The notes beneath the pieces are model-generated. The model searched no databases. It was given only the letters and a program-made list of their open reading frames with translations, and was not told the DNA's origin. Below, in pieces: positions 24,927-33,326 of a stretch of DNA of 50,138 nt; within the stretch, counting starts at the first letter, position 1; every line of letters starts with the position of its first letter. The stretch comes from Nanobdellota archaeon (GTDB lineage Archaea; Nanobdellota; Nanobdellia; Pacearchaeales; GW2011-AR1). The stretch spans positions 1 to 50,138 of the forward strand of contig JAQICZ010000012.1 in assembly GCA_027858295.1 (NCBI GenBank), in the 5' to 3' direction. A program made the translations under genes and the position numbers.

Positions 24927-26141
24927 ATGATTTCTGATTATTTTGTTTTGGCTTATAAAAATTTAAAACATAGAGGGGTCCGTTCTTGGTTGACTCTTTT
25001 GGGGATTTTTATTGGTGTGACGGCTGTTGTTTCTTTGATTTCTTTAGGTAATGGTCTTGAGATGGCTGTTGGTAGTCAGTTTGGAATTAGTCAAACGGAA
25101 CTTATTACTATCCAAGCAAGTGGAGCAGGATTTGGTCCGCCTGGTTCGACTTCTGTTAATTCTTTAGATTTAGATGACCTGGCTGCAGTTGAAAAAGTTT
25201 CTGGAGTAAAGAGAAGCATGGGAAGATATTTGCGTCCAGGAAAATTAGAGTATAATGACAAACTAGCTTTTGGGTATATTACGAATGTTCCTGATGGGGA
25301 GAACAGAGATTTTATTTATGATAATCTAGATGAGTCAGCTGTTGATGGTCGACTTTTGAAAGATGGAGATAGGGGGAAGGTTTTCTTGGGATATAATTTT
25401 TATGTTGATAAAGTTGGACTAGACAAACCTATTACTGCAGGTAAGAATGTTTTAATTAATGATAAAGAATTTGAGGTTATTGGAATATTGGATAAGAAGG
25501 GGAGCTTTATGTTTGACAATGCTGTTTTTATGGGTAATTCTGATATGGATAAGCTTTTGGATGTCGGAGAAGAGTTGGATTTAATTATTGTTCAGCCAGT
25601 TGATGTTAATGATATGGATAGATTGAAATCGGATTTAGAAAGAGCACTTCGTAAGAGTCGTAATGTGAAAGAAGGCGAAGAAGATTTTACTGTTGAAACT
25701 CCTGAGGCAATGATGGACACAGTTAATGGGGTTCTTGGTGGTATTCAGGCTTTTATTATTATTGTTGCTTCGATTTCTATTTTTATTGGGGCTATTGGAA
25801 TTATTAATACTATGACTACGTCGGTCCTTGAGCGTAGACGTGATATTGGGATTATGAAATCTATTGGAGCAAGAAATGAAGATATTTTTATGCAATTTTT
25901 TATTGAGTCTAGTTTGCTTGGACTTATTGGTGGTTTTGTGGGGTCTGTTTTTGGTATATTGATTGGGGTCGCTGGGACTGCGGGAATTGCTAGTTTCTTG
26001 GGTACTGATTTGAAGCCCTCAATTGATTTTGCTTTGATTGGGTTTACATTACTTGGTAGTTTTTTATTGGGAGGTTTAGCTGGGATTAGTCCTGCGATGA
26101 GTGCAGCGGCGCAAAATCCTGTTGATGCCTTGAGGGGGTAA
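24927..26141 (+). CDS. FtsX/MacB-type ABC permease 1
   Basis: 404 residues. An N-terminal transmembrane helix (SWLTLLGIFIGVTAVVSLISLG) follows the family start AYKNLKHRGVRS. A large extracytoplasmic MacB_PCD domain (~45-270) precedes three C-terminal helices with the FtsX signature TTSVLERRRDIGIMKSIGA. The end SAAAQNPVDALRG is typical. It starts one base after the ATPase stop. It probably dimerises with the second permease at 26,708, a close paralog in layout. Confidence 0.92.
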   Translation: MISDYFVLAYKNLKHRGVRSWLTLLGIFIGVTAVVSLISLGNGLEMAVGSQFGISQTELITIQASGAGFGPPGSTSVNSLDLDDLAAVEKVSGVKRSMGRYLRPGKLEYNDKLAFGYITNVPDGENRDFIYDNLDESAVDGRLLKDGDRGKVFLGYNFYVDKVGLDKPITAGKNVLINDKEFEVIGILDKKGSFMFDNAVFMGNSDMDKLLDVGEELDLIIVQPVDVNDMDRLKSDLERALRKSRNVKEGEEDFTVETPEAMMDTVNGVLGGIQAFIIIVASISIFIGAIGIINTMTTSVLERRRDIGIMKSIGARNEDIFMQFFIESSLLGLIGGFVGSVFGILIGVAGTAGIASFLGTDLKPSIDFALIGFTLLGSFLLGGLAGISPAMSAAAQNPVDALRG

Positions 26142-26246
26142 AATAGCAGGACTAAAGTCCTGAATTTATAGGTTTAATTATTCCTCGCGGTGCGTGCAGG
26201 GGGGTGATTGAATTAATAGAGGTTAAAAAATAAGATGGTAGAGAAA
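26142..26246. other. Short gap with hairpin and partial R repeat
   Basis: The hairpin AGGACTAAAGTCCT lies just after permease 1. It is followed by TTTAATTATTCCTCGCGGTG (about 26,170-26,203), which matches the 3' part of the dispersed R repeats. This may be the 5' border of an insertion that brought in the GNAT gene; that is inference. Confidence 0.35.
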
Positions 26247-26711
26247 ATGAAGATAAGAAAAGCTAAGAAGGAAGATGCTAGAAGAATTAGTTTACTCAAG
26301 AGGAAAACTATCCGAGAAATTAATATCAAGGACTATTCGGAGCAATCAATTAGTATTATGCTCGAGAAAAATAGTCTGCAAAATATCTTAAATAGAATTG
26401 ATAATAAAAATGTTTTTTGTGGGTTTGTTAACGACGTTTTGGTTGGAACAATTGCCCTAAGTGGAAATAATATTCAAAGCCTTGCTGTTAAATATTCACA
26501 GGTTGGCAAAGGTTATGGGGAAACTCTTGTTGAATTTATTGAAAATTATGCCAGGAGAAAGGGAGTTATAAAATTAATAATATATCCCTCTTTGACTGCA
26601 AGGGAATTTTATAAAAAATTAGGATATAACAGGACCGGGAAAACTTCTACTTGGAAATTTGGAGATAAAATTTTGGAATCAAGTGTCCCAATAATGGAGA
26701 AGAAACTATGA
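26247..26711 (+). CDS. GNAT-family N-acetyltransferase
   Basis: About 154 residues from MKIRKAKKEDARRISLLKRK. The acetyl-CoA site is IQSLAVKYSQVGKGYGETLV, matching the LxVxxxxQGxGxG loop with the usual R/Q partly changed. YARRKGVIKLIIYPS and AREFYKKLGYNRTG give the C-terminal GNAT strand-helix. The substrate is unknown. It sits between two paralogous ABC permeases and overlaps the second as ATGA. It is therefore translated with the exporter, although it may have been inserted into a previously uninterrupted ABC operon. Confidence 0.85.
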   Translation: MKIRKAKKEDARRISLLKRKTIREINIKDYSEQSISIMLEKNSLQNILNRIDNKNVFCGFVNDVLVGTIALSGNNIQSLAVKYSQVGKGYGETLVEFIENYARRKGVIKLIIYPSLTAREFYKKLGYNRTGKTSTWKFGDKILESSVPIMEKKL

Positions 26712-27913
26712 TAAGCCAAGATTCTATTATGTATTCATTAAGGAATTTGGCTCATAGAAAGGGGCGTAGTTTTTTGACTGTGTTTTCTATCTTAGTCGGT
26801 ATTGCCACAATCTTTATTTTTATTAGTTATGGGTATGGGTTGTTTACTTATACTGATGATTTGACTACTGGTTCTTCTGCGGATAAGTTGCTGATTATGA
26901 GTAAGGGTGGAGGGCCTCCTGGAAGTGATACTGGTATTATTTTAAATGATGATGATGTGAAGGCTATTGAAAAAGCTGCGGGTGTTATTGAAGCTACTCC
27001 GATGTATTATTCTCCAGTGGAGATTGAGAGGCGTAATGAGATTTATTATGCAAGTATAATTTCTTATGACCCAACTAATAATTTAATGATGGAGATGTTT
27101 AATATTGGGCCGGAGAAGGGTCGTCTTTTGAGGTCAGGGGATGACAAGAAGGTTGTTCTTGGGTATAATTATTTACTTGATGATAAAATTTTCACAAAAG
27201 GATTAGAAGTGAATGATGTTATTGATGTTAATGGTATTCAATTAAAGGTGATTGGTTTTTTTGAAGCTGTTGGAAATCCTGCTGATGATTCACAACTTTA
27301 TGTGACAAATGATTATTATGAAGAGATGTTCCCGAATAAAACTAGTTATTTTGAGATTATTGCAAGGGCTGATAAGACAGATATTGCGAAGGCTCAGTCG
27401 AATGTTGAAAGGTCACTTCGTAATTCTAGAGATTTAGAAGAGGGGAAGGAGGATTTTTTTGTTCAAACTTTTGAGGATATGTTGGAGTCATTTTCTGCTG
27501 CATTGAATATTATTATTGCATTTGTTATTTTGATTGCTCTTATTTCGGTTTTGGTTTCAGCTGTTAATACGGCGAATACTATGATTACTTCTGTTTTGGA
27601 GAGGTATAAAGAAATTGGTGTTTTGAAATCTATTGGTGCTAGGAATACAGAAATCCTTAATATTTTCTTGTTTGAATCTTCATTTTTAGGGTTTGTCGCG
27701 GGAGTTTTGGGTGTTGGCCTTGGCTATGTTGGAACAGAAGTTGCTGATAAAATTCTGACTGCTGCTGGTTATGGATTTTTGTCTCCTCATTATTCTGTGG
27801 CTTTATTTGTCGGGTGTATTTTGTTTGCTGTTTTGACTGGGGCAATTTCTGGAGTTATTCCCGCTATTCGTGCAAGTAAAATTAATACTGTTGATGCCTT
27901 GAGGTATGAGTAG
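26708..27913 (+). CDS. FtsX/MacB-type ABC permease 2
   Basis: 401 residues, same layout as permease 1: N-terminal helix (FLTVFSILVGIATIFIFISYG), extracytoplasmic MacB_PCD domain, and three C-terminal helices with ITSVLERYKEIGVLKSIGARN. The end ASKINTVDALRYE is typical. Its ATG overlaps the GNAT stop (ATGA). It likely forms a heterodimer with permease 1, driven by the ATPase at 24,158. Confidence 0.92.
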   Translation: MISQDSIMYSLRNLAHRKGRSFLTVFSILVGIATIFIFISYGYGLFTYTDDLTTGSSADKLLIMSKGGGPPGSDTGIILNDDDVKAIEKAAGVIEATPMYYSPVEIERRNEIYYASIISYDPTNNLMMEMFNIGPEKGRLLRSGDDKKVVLGYNYLLDDKIFTKGLEVNDVIDVNGIQLKVIGFFEAVGNPADDSQLYVTNDYYEEMFPNKTSYFEIIARADKTDIAKAQSNVERSLRNSRDLEEGKEDFFVQTFEDMLESFSAALNIIIAFVILIALISVLVSAVNTANTMITSVLERYKEIGVLKSIGARNTEILNIFLFESSFLGFVAGVLGVGLGYVGTEVADKILTAAGYGFLSPHYSVALFVGCILFAVLTGAISGVIPAIRASKINTVDALRYE

Positions 27914-27963
27914 CCACTCTTTTTTAGAATACCTCTTGGTCATGAATTTAATATTGCACTCAC

Positions 27964-28001
27964 GATTAATTTAGCCCGCACACGGCAGGGCTAAATTAAT
28001 C
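27964..28001. terminator. 14-bp perfect stem-loop after the ABC operon
   Basis: GATTAATTTAGCCC, a 10-nt loop GCACACGGCA, then GGGCTAAATTAATC: a perfect 14-bp stem. It lies 50 bp after the permease stop and may act as a transcript-end or stability hairpin. No U-tract follows directly. A second perfect stem (GATTCGACC CATA GGTCGAATC) is at 28,108-28,129. Confidence 0.45.
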
Positions 28002-28150
28002 TCCGTTGGGGCTTTGAATTGGTGTTTCGAGGGCCGAGGTCGTTTGCTGGAGATAATTGCTAGTTCTTATTGAGTAGCTCTTTACATGGAAACTACACTC
28101 GTGTAGAGATTCGACCCATAGGTCGAATCTTTATGGTGTGGATGATGCCA

Positions 28151-28243
28151 TTTTAACATTTGGTTAAAGAAAGTTCTTTGAAGTGCAACGGAAAAGAATT
28201 TGGGAAAATCTTGCAAGGATTTTCTCTTTAACTCTTGTTCATT
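28151..28243 (+). repeat. attC-like imperfect palindrome, site c (first of the array)
   Basis: 93 bp. TTTTAAC, then ATTTGGTTAAAGAAAG; right end TTTTCTCTTTAAC, then TCTTGTTCATT. The inner arms GGTTAAAGAAA and TTTCTCTTTAAC are complementary except for one bulged base. The trailing block GAGAGCCTTTAAAGCGTGGC lies at about 28,259-28,281. It is the left flank of the U32-like gene. Confidence 0.65.
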
Positions 28244-28368
28244 TCTCCTAGGCGTAAGTCGAGAGCCTTTAAAGCGTGGCAAGCGAGATTAATTTTAGAC
28301 AAATTTTAAAGGGGGCGTTTTTGACTTTTTTAGTTAATTTAATAAAAGATGAAGCTAATTATTTTATT

Positions 28369-29403
28369 ATGAAATATTCAATTGCTTATAACTTTGATAA
28401 AAAATTGATAAATTATTATAGAAAAATAAATACTAAAAAGGATTCTATTTTTCAAGTTTTCTTTTCATCAAGTGAAGGTTACCTTGGGGGTGGTAGATAT
28501 AGAGGACTTCCAAAGATTTTATTAAAAAGAACACAATATCACTTTGAATACTTAAAAGGAAAAATGCAAGTGAATTATTTATTAAATAGTAGCTATTGTC
28601 CTGATTTAAGATATAAGCAAAATCGAAAAGATATTATGAATTATTTTTCATGGGTACAAACTCAAAAACCAGCGATAGTTACTGTTGCAAATAAAAAAAT
28701 CCTAACTTTATTAAGAGACAATTTCCCAGAATTAAAAGTTAATGTCTCAATTGTGATGGGAGTTAAGACAATTAAACAAGTTAATAATTTAAGAATAATA
28801 TATCCTAATATTACAAGAATAACTTTGCATCAAACAATAAATAGAGATAAAAATTTATTAGTTCAACATGTAAAAAATGCTAAGCAAAAAACTAAAAATA
28901 TGAATCCTGTTGAAATTGAATTATTAGCAAATGAAATTTGTTTATACAATTGCCCTATGATGAAAAAAGATTATTTGCATGCAAGTATTAAGTCTTTTAA
29001 TAAACGTAGCATTATTTCTCCTGTAACTTTAGCAAAACATAATAGATTTTCAAATTTCTGTGCAAATAAAAGAAGTGCTAATCCTATAAATTTTCTAAAT
29101 TCTTGTTTTATTCGTCCCGAAGATATTAAATTTTATGAAAAAATAGGAATAGACATAATAAAATTATCTGGAAGGGAGGCATCTTCGGATTACCTTCGAT
29201 TAATAGCTAAGGCTTATATGCGTAGATATTATGGGGAGAATATTATGGACTTGTTTCTTAAACAATGGTGGCCAGATAATGAGCCACCTTATGTTGACAA
29301 TAAATTATTAGATGGTTTTTTAATGTATTTATGGAAAAGAAATTTAAAAAAACTGATAGAAATTCCAGAACAATATAATATATCTTGGAAGTATCATCAA
29401 TGA
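28369..29403 (+). CDS. Peptidase U32-like protein (array gene 1)
   Basis: About 344 residues starting at the ATG at 28,369 (MKYSIAYNFDKKLINYY); the 31 codons before it in the track ORF run into site c. Family features: AIVTVANKKI and VNVSIVMGVKTIKQV barrel strands, NEICLYNCPM with cluster-type Cys, and FIRPEDIKFYEKIGIDIIKL followed by SGRE, the U32 'GVD-x-hKIxGR' block. U32 proteins (UbiU/V, TrhP and others) are Fe-S barrel enzymes, often in tRNA or quinone hydroxylation rather than proteolysis. The present role is unknown. A TATA-like TTAATTTAATAAAAG lies about 20-30 bp upstream, so the gene carries its own promoter. Confidence 0.72.
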   Translation: MKYSIAYNFDKKLINYYRKINTKKDSIFQVFFSSSEGYLGGGRYRGLPKILLKRTQYHFEYLKGKMQVNYLLNSSYCPDLRYKQNRKDIMNYFSWVQTQKPAIVTVANKKILTLLRDNFPELKVNVSIVMGVKTIKQVNNLRIIYPNITRITLHQTINRDKNLLVQHVKNAKQKTKNMNPVEIELLANEICLYNCPMMKKDYLHASIKSFNKRSIISPVTLAKHNRFSNFCANKRSANPINFLNSCFIRPEDIKFYEKIGIDIIKLSGREASSDYLRLIAKAYMRRYYGENIMDLFLKQWWPDNEPPYVDNKLLDGFLMYLWKRNLKKLIEIPEQYNISWKYHQ

Positions 29404-29453
29404 TTTATTTTTTTTAAGCCCTCTGTTTTTATTTTTTTAGAGATTTAGAAATT

Positions 29454-29542
29454 AGACATAATATCAGAATTTAAAGAAGTTTTTGAGAAGCAAAAAATTG
29501 GGGAAAATTCAGCAGGAATTTTCCTCTAAATTCTTGTTAAAT
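29454..29542 (+). repeat. attC-like imperfect palindrome, site d
   Basis: 89 bp. ACATAATATC, then AGAATTTAAAGAAG; right end CCTCTAAATTCTTG, then core GTTAAAT (exact GTTRRRY). The inner arm AGAATTTA pairs perfectly with TAAATTCT. The trailing block is GAGTGAGAGCACAGTGGGG with a following partial hairpin AAAATCTTTGATTT. Confidence 0.65.
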
Positions 29543-29620
29543 GACCCGAACGGAATGAAATGGAGTGAGAGCACAGTGGGGTCGTAGTAAAATCTTTGAT
29601 TTCACGGAGAAATTTCTATT

Positions 29621-30142
29621 TTAGCTACTTAATGGGAACTTTGCATTAGGAAACTCTTTTTTGAAAAATGGAATGTGTCCTGTACCAGTTAAAATTAATA
29701 CAGTGTCTTTATCTGGAATTAAACTTTTAAGATTTGATTTCATTTCAAGTTCTCCTTGATTCCATTTTTCTAAATCAATAATTTTCTTACTAATTTTTGT
29801 CAATTTTTCATTTGGTTCAAAATTGTTAAATTTTTCCCAAGAATGTTGTTTAATTATTTTCTCTTGTAAAGCAATGATTTTGTTCTCGTTTTCAGACGAA
29901 ATTCCTTTTTTTATTGTATTTATATTTGAATCAAATCCTTTACAAGAAATATTGTTTTCTTTTGCTAAATTTAATGCAAAAATCATTTCTTTAGGATATT
30001 TAGAAATTTTGTTATGTTTAATATCTTCTTGACATATTTCAATTAATAATAATTTAGGATTTATATCTAAAATAATTCTTTTTAATTCATTTTCGTTAGT
30101 AAATCCACAATGTAAAGTTCCTATAAAAAAAATTTCTGTCAT
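29621..30142 (-). CDS. TraB/PrgY (TIKI)-like protein, array gene 2
   Basis: 173 residues. The start MTEIFFIGTLHCGFTNENEL, the strand INPKLLLIEICQ and the end VLILTGTGHIPFF match the TraB/PrgY/Tiki superfamily core (GTxHxS, PDxVxVEL, GxGHxxG). The usual transmembrane C-terminus is absent, and the family's N-terminal Ser after GTxH is Gly-Phe. Members are thought to be metallo-peptidase-like or signal-degrading proteins; the role here is unknown. The ATG is about 50 bp from the left core of site e, leaving room for its own promoter. Confidence 0.55.
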   Translation of the reverse strand: MTEIFFIGTLHCGFTNENELKRIILDINPKLLLIEICQEDIKHNKISKYPKEMIFALNLAKENNISCKGFDSNINTIKKGISSENENKIIALQEKIIKQHSWEKFNNFEPNEKLTKISKKIIDLEKWNQGELEMKSNLKSLIPDKDTVLILTGTGHIPFFKKEFPNAKFPLSS

Positions 30143-30192
30143 AAATTTAATGAACTATTGACATATATAAAAGTAGCTAAAATAGAAATTAC

Positions 30193-30286
30193 GTTTAACA
30201 TCGGGGCTCGATGAAGTTCTTTGGAGTGTAACGGAAAAGAATTCGGGAAAACTTGGCAAAAGTTTTTTCTTTAATTATTGTTATGT
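30193..30286 (+). repeat. attC-like imperfect palindrome, site e
   Basis: 94 bp. The left core GTTTAAC fits RYYYAAC exactly and is followed by ATCGGGG; the right core is GTTATGT. The inner arms are weaker than in the other copies. The trailing block (GGAGGAGAGCGTAGCGTGGC) lies between two variable hairpins (CCAATGATTGG and AAAATCCTTTCATGATTTT). Confidence 0.65.
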
Positions 30287-30436
30287 CTCCCAATGATTGG
30301 AAGGAGGAGAGCGTAGCGTGGCAAAATCCTTTCATGATTTTGAGTTCAGAATTCGGGCGCCCATCTTAATAACTAGTAACTAATTAGTAGCAACAGTCCG
30401 AAAACTTTATATGTGTCCAAGTAAACATAATAGTAT

Positions 30437-30805
30437 ATGAAAAGGAATATGCTCGCAACTATGGAACGATTAGAAATAGATGAGGGAATAAGAGGATTAG
30501 TTGGACAACTCTGGAAACATTGTTATAGAATAACAGATAGTTGCGAGGGTCATGGTTCAGAAGCATATATTATGTTTACTGGCGGAGATGGTTGGTTTGA
30601 GGAGAATGCTCAAAAATATAATCTCGGCAAAGTTGGAAATAAAGATTGTTGCGATAGAGAATTTCAAGATGAAGTTCGTAAATATGGATTAGATCCAAAG
30701 GATTTTGTAGATAGAAGAAAAACTTGTGGTTGCGGAGCAGGAGTAAATGGAAATTCTGTTTACAGAGGAAAATTGATACAAGATCCATTCAAGCCCGAAT
30801 TTTGA
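30437..30805 (+). CDS. Small conserved-looking protein with SCEGHG motif, array gene 3
   Basis: 122 residues, soluble. IDEGIRGLVGQLWKHCYRIT, DSCEGHGSEAYIMF and GWFEENAQKYNL form one compact domain. The C-terminal DCCDREF and KTCGCGAG add five Cys, suggesting metal binding. I recall similar SCEGH...GWFExNA proteins in phage and small archaeal genomes but cannot name a function. It begins 150 bp after site e; the stop is only 5 bp before site f, as in integron cassettes where the site closes on the stop codon. Confidence 0.65.
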   Translation: MKRNMLATMERLEIDEGIRGLVGQLWKHCYRITDSCEGHGSEAYIMFTGGDGWFEENAQKYNLGKVGNKDCCDREFQDEVRKYGLDPKDFVDRRKTCGCGAGVNGNSVYRGKLIQDPFKPEF

Positions 30806-30810
30806 ATTAG

Positions 30811-30899
30811 ACATAACATCGCTGGTAGAAGAAGTGCCGAAGGCATTTTCCCGAAGGGAGTAGTGAATGAAACGAACGGAGTTCTAGTCGCTGTTAAAT
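30811..30899 (+). repeat. attC-like imperfect palindrome, site f
   Basis: 89 bp. ACATAAC, then ATCGCTGGTAGAAG; right end CTAGTCGCT, then core GTTAAAT (exact GTTRRRY). The arms TAACATCG and CGCTGTTA pair. The centre carries two extra GC hairpins (GCCGAAGGC and CCCGAAGGG), reminiscent of the variable terminal structures of attC. It begins 5 bp after the stop of the SCEGHG gene. Confidence 0.68.
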
Positions 30900-30949
30900 G
30901 AGGGCGAAGCCCCTTGAGTTTTTAATTTTGGCGTTATAGAATATTATTT

Positions 30950-31369
30950 TTATTGCTTGAATTCGTCTCTTAATTCCATCCATATATTTCCTAAAAGATT
31001 TTTACCATTTTTGTTTTCTCCCCATCCCCATTTTGCATCTCTCCAAGAATCTTCAATAATTTCTCTATTGCCAGATTGTAATAATTTTTTTAGGGCATAA
31101 GGATGTTGATTTATTTTATTTCTAAGAATTTTTTTCATTGTAGAAATTTCATCCCAATCTGAATCAACTATGTTATTATTTTCTATAGCTATTTTCTGAG
31201 CATCATGGGCTGACGAAGCATTTTTTATTTTTCCAAAAATATCAGTATTCTCTTTTTTGAATTTCATAGCTTGAAATGCATGTTCTGAAGTTGGAAAAAC
31301 AACTCTTTCATATTCTACTTGAAATAAAAAATATTTTATCTTCAGCTCCTGGCTGATTTGCTTGATCAT
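30950..31369 (-). CDS. NADAR/YbiA-family N-glycosidase, short N-terminus, array gene 4
   Basis: 139 residues. The family core is plain: FPTSEHAFQAMKF, DWDEISTMKKILRNKINQHP and DAKWGWGENKNGKNLLGNIW. NADAR proteins hydrolyse N-glycosidic bonds (riboflavin intermediates, ADP-ribosylated nucleobases) and some serve in phage or toxin systems. The N-terminus is about 15 residues shorter than usual and lacks the expected F-SNFY strand. An overlapping frame upstream (KIFFISS) could supply part of it after a frameshift near 31,325. The gene may therefore be damaged, or the start used differently. Confidence 0.8.
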   Translation of the reverse strand: MIKQISQELKIKYFLFQVEYERVVFPTSEHAFQAMKFKKENTDIFGKIKNASSAHDAQKIAIENNNIVDSDWDEISTMKKILRNKINQHPYALKKLLQSGNREIIEDSWRDAKWGWGENKNGKNLLGNIWMELRDEFKQ

Positions 31370-31447
31370 GCGATATTTGTTGTATCATAAAATTAAAAAA
31401 ATAATATATAATATAAAAGTTTCCATGTGAGCTAAAATAGAAATTAT

Positions 31448-31538
31448 GTTTAACATCGGGGTTTGATGAAGTCGTGTGTAGCACAATTTGGATTGGAGAA
31501 GTCTGCAAGACTTCGGAATCCCTAAATCCTTGTTATAT
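31448..31538 (+). repeat. attC-like imperfect palindrome, site g
   Basis: 91 bp. The left core GTTTAAC (exact RYYYAAC) is followed by ATCGGGGTTTGATGAAGT. The right side is CCCTAAATCCTT, then GTTATAT. The centre holds AAGTCTGCAAGACTT, a perfect hairpin. The trailing region (31,539-31,650) is the most diverged of the set. Confidence 0.65.
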
Positions 31539-31659
31539 CCTCCCGTTAGGGATTGATTTTTAGTGCAACGTTTCGAAGGAAGATTTTAGAGTTTTCGTAA
31601 TCGCCGTCTATCTAAAAAACGAAGTGATACATCATGACAAAGAATAAGGGTGCAAAAGC

Positions 31660-32325
31660 TTATTTTTTCTGAAATAGATAAAACCTAAATTGGTATGGTT
31701 TTATTTTTGGAGAATCAAGATACTTAATTCTAACTACTGATTTAAAGCCTAGTTCATCAAGTAAAGCTTCATCGTTAACGATATCAATTAGATTTTCTGA
31801 ATTTTTATCTATCTTAGAATTTGTTTTTCTCATTTCTGCAACTTGATCAAAATGTTCATTAGCTAAATAAAATCCGTTGGGTTTTAGTACTCTGTTAATT
31901 TCTCTAAGCGCTTGAGTGTAGTCTATACCTAAATTATCAAGAGTCATTTCATTAGAATGAACCACATCAAAAAAATTAGATCCTAAATCCATATGTCCAA
32001 CAGAATCAACTATCTTATGGATTCTGGGGTATTCATCGTATTCAAAATTTTTTGGATCAGGATCTAATGAATATAAGTTTTCAGGTTTTAAACCATAGTA
32101 AAGTAAACCTTGGCAAAAAACAGAACCTAAACCACATCCAACATCTAAAACGACTTTATCTCTTACATTATGAATTAATTTTTTAAGAAGAGGGTGAATT
32201 GGTTGAATTGCATCATGTTTTTGTTCTTCTAAATACATTTGCAATATGCCTGGATCAGGACTATCTCTATGAAAACTTGACAATTCGTCTTGATTTTTAC
32301 CACTTGGTGAATTTTTAACAACCAT
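31660..32325 (-). CDS. SAM-dependent methyltransferase, array gene 5
   Basis: 221 residues, class I Rossmann fold. Motif I is VVLDVGCGLGSV, the acidic ribose-binding strand is LYSLDPDPKN, motif IV is FDVVHSNEMTLDNLG and motif V/VI is EINRVLKPNGFYLANE. It matches the Methyltransf_11/25 type. The substrate is unknown. The start MVVKNSPSGKNQ lies 72 bp before site h with a TATA-like TATATATTTCATCC in between, so it has its own promoter. Confidence 0.85.
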   Translation of the reverse strand: MVVKNSPSGKNQDELSSFHRDSPDPGILQMYLEEQKHDAIQPIHPLLKKLIHNVRDKVVLDVGCGLGSVFCQGLLYYGLKPENLYSLDPDPKNFEYDEYPRIHKIVDSVGHMDLGSNFFDVVHSNEMTLDNLGIDYTQALREINRVLKPNGFYLANEHFDQVAEMRKTNSKIDKNSENLIDIVNDEALLDELGFKSVVRIKYLDSPKIKPYQFRFYLFQKK

Positions 32326-32396
32326 AATTTAAAGAAATGGATGAAATATATAAGCTTTTGCTCCCCATTTACACTTTAGGCGATTATGAAAATTAA

Positions 32397-32487
32397 AACT
32401 AACATCGGAATTTAATGAAGTCGCATGACGTGCGATTTGGGTCGGAAAAGTTTGCAAGGTTTTGGAATCTTTTAATCGCTGTTCATT
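32397..32487 (+). repeat. attC-like imperfect palindrome, site h
   Basis: 91 bp. AACTAAC, then ATCGGAATTTAATGAAGT; right end GGAATCTTTTAATCGCT, then GTTCATT. The inner arms GGAATTTAATGA and TCTTTTAATCGC are largely complementary. The trailing block GAGAGTCTGCAAGGTGTGGC lies at about 32,510-32,530. Confidence 0.65.
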
Positions 32488-32569
32488 TTCCCGAGCGTAA
32501 TGAAAGGAGGAGAGTCTGCAAGGTGTGGCAAGGAGCGAAGGGAAATTTCAGAATTTACTCCAGACCCCG

Positions 32570-33262
32570 TTAATTTGGTTTGTAGTTTAGGATTTTTTTT
32601 GCTTTAGAAATATCAGAATTGGAAACATCATCAGTTATTGTAAATGTTTCATACCATAATTTTTCTTTTGTTTCAATTGAAAGTTCTATTGCTTTAATTG
32701 CATTATCTATATCCAAAGAAACTCCTTCAAGTTTCCATGTTTCTCCACGTTTAGGACCTATTGGACCTAATCTCAAAATTATTGTTTGGATATTTTTAGT
32801 CAAACCGTAATTTGCAAGAATTTGTTCTGCAATAACTTTACTTGTTGAATATGAAATACAAGAATTGTCGCATTTTAATTCTCTTTGTATTTGTGTTAAA
32901 ATTGGATTCTTTTCTGACAAAGGAAGATTGTAAGGGATTCCTTCCTCAAATCCATAATAACTTGTAGAACTTGAATATATCATTTTTTTCACACCACATT
33001 CAAGACATGCTTGAGCAATATTAAAAGTACCTTGACAATTTATCTTAAAATAATCAGGAAAATCTTTTCCTTGGTATGGCCCCCTTATAGCTGCAAGATG
33101 TATAACAATATCACATTCTTTCATAGATTCTTTAAGTTGCTCAAAATTAAGAATGTCTTGATCTTCAACTAAATCATATTTTATGATTTCGTGTTTGTTT
33201 AACAAATGATTGACAAGTTCATTGCCCAAAAATCCTGAACTACCTGTAATTAAAATCTTCAT
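32570..33262 (-). CDS. NAD(P)-dependent epimerase/dehydratase (extended SDR), array gene 6
   Basis: 230 residues. The nucleotide-binding start is MKILITGSSGFLGNELV (GxxGxxG). DIVIHLAAIRGP, IYSSSTSYYG and the catalytic YSTSK (Tyr-x-x-x-Lys) mark an extended short-chain dehydrogenase of the UDP-sugar epimerase/dehydratase group. It is shorter than the usual 300 residues, so the C-terminal substrate domain is reduced. It likely acts on a nucleotide sugar; the exact reaction is unknown. It has its own start region 65 bp from site i. The track ORF at 32,619 plus is a shadow. Confidence 0.88.
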   Translation of the reverse strand: MKILITGSSGFLGNELVNHLLNKHEIIKYDLVEDQDILNFEQLKESMKECDIVIHLAAIRGPYQGKDFPDYFKINCQGTFNIAQACLECGVKKMIYSSSTSYYGFEEGIPYNLPLSEKNPILTQIQRELKCDNSCISYSTSKVIAEQILANYGLTKNIQTIILRLGPIGPKRGETWKLEGVSLDIDNAIKAIELSIETKEKLWYETFTITDDVSNSDISKAKKILNYKPN

Positions 33263-33326
33263 ATTAATAATGAATAATGCTTAAGAATTAAAAAAGTTTC
33301 GTAAAAGGGGTCTGGGGGTAAATTGA

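Noticed and set aside
28108-28129. Possible tRNA T-arm (GATTCGACC CATA GGTCGAATC)
   Set aside because: A simple perfect hairpin; no D-arm, anticodon arm or acceptor stem around it.
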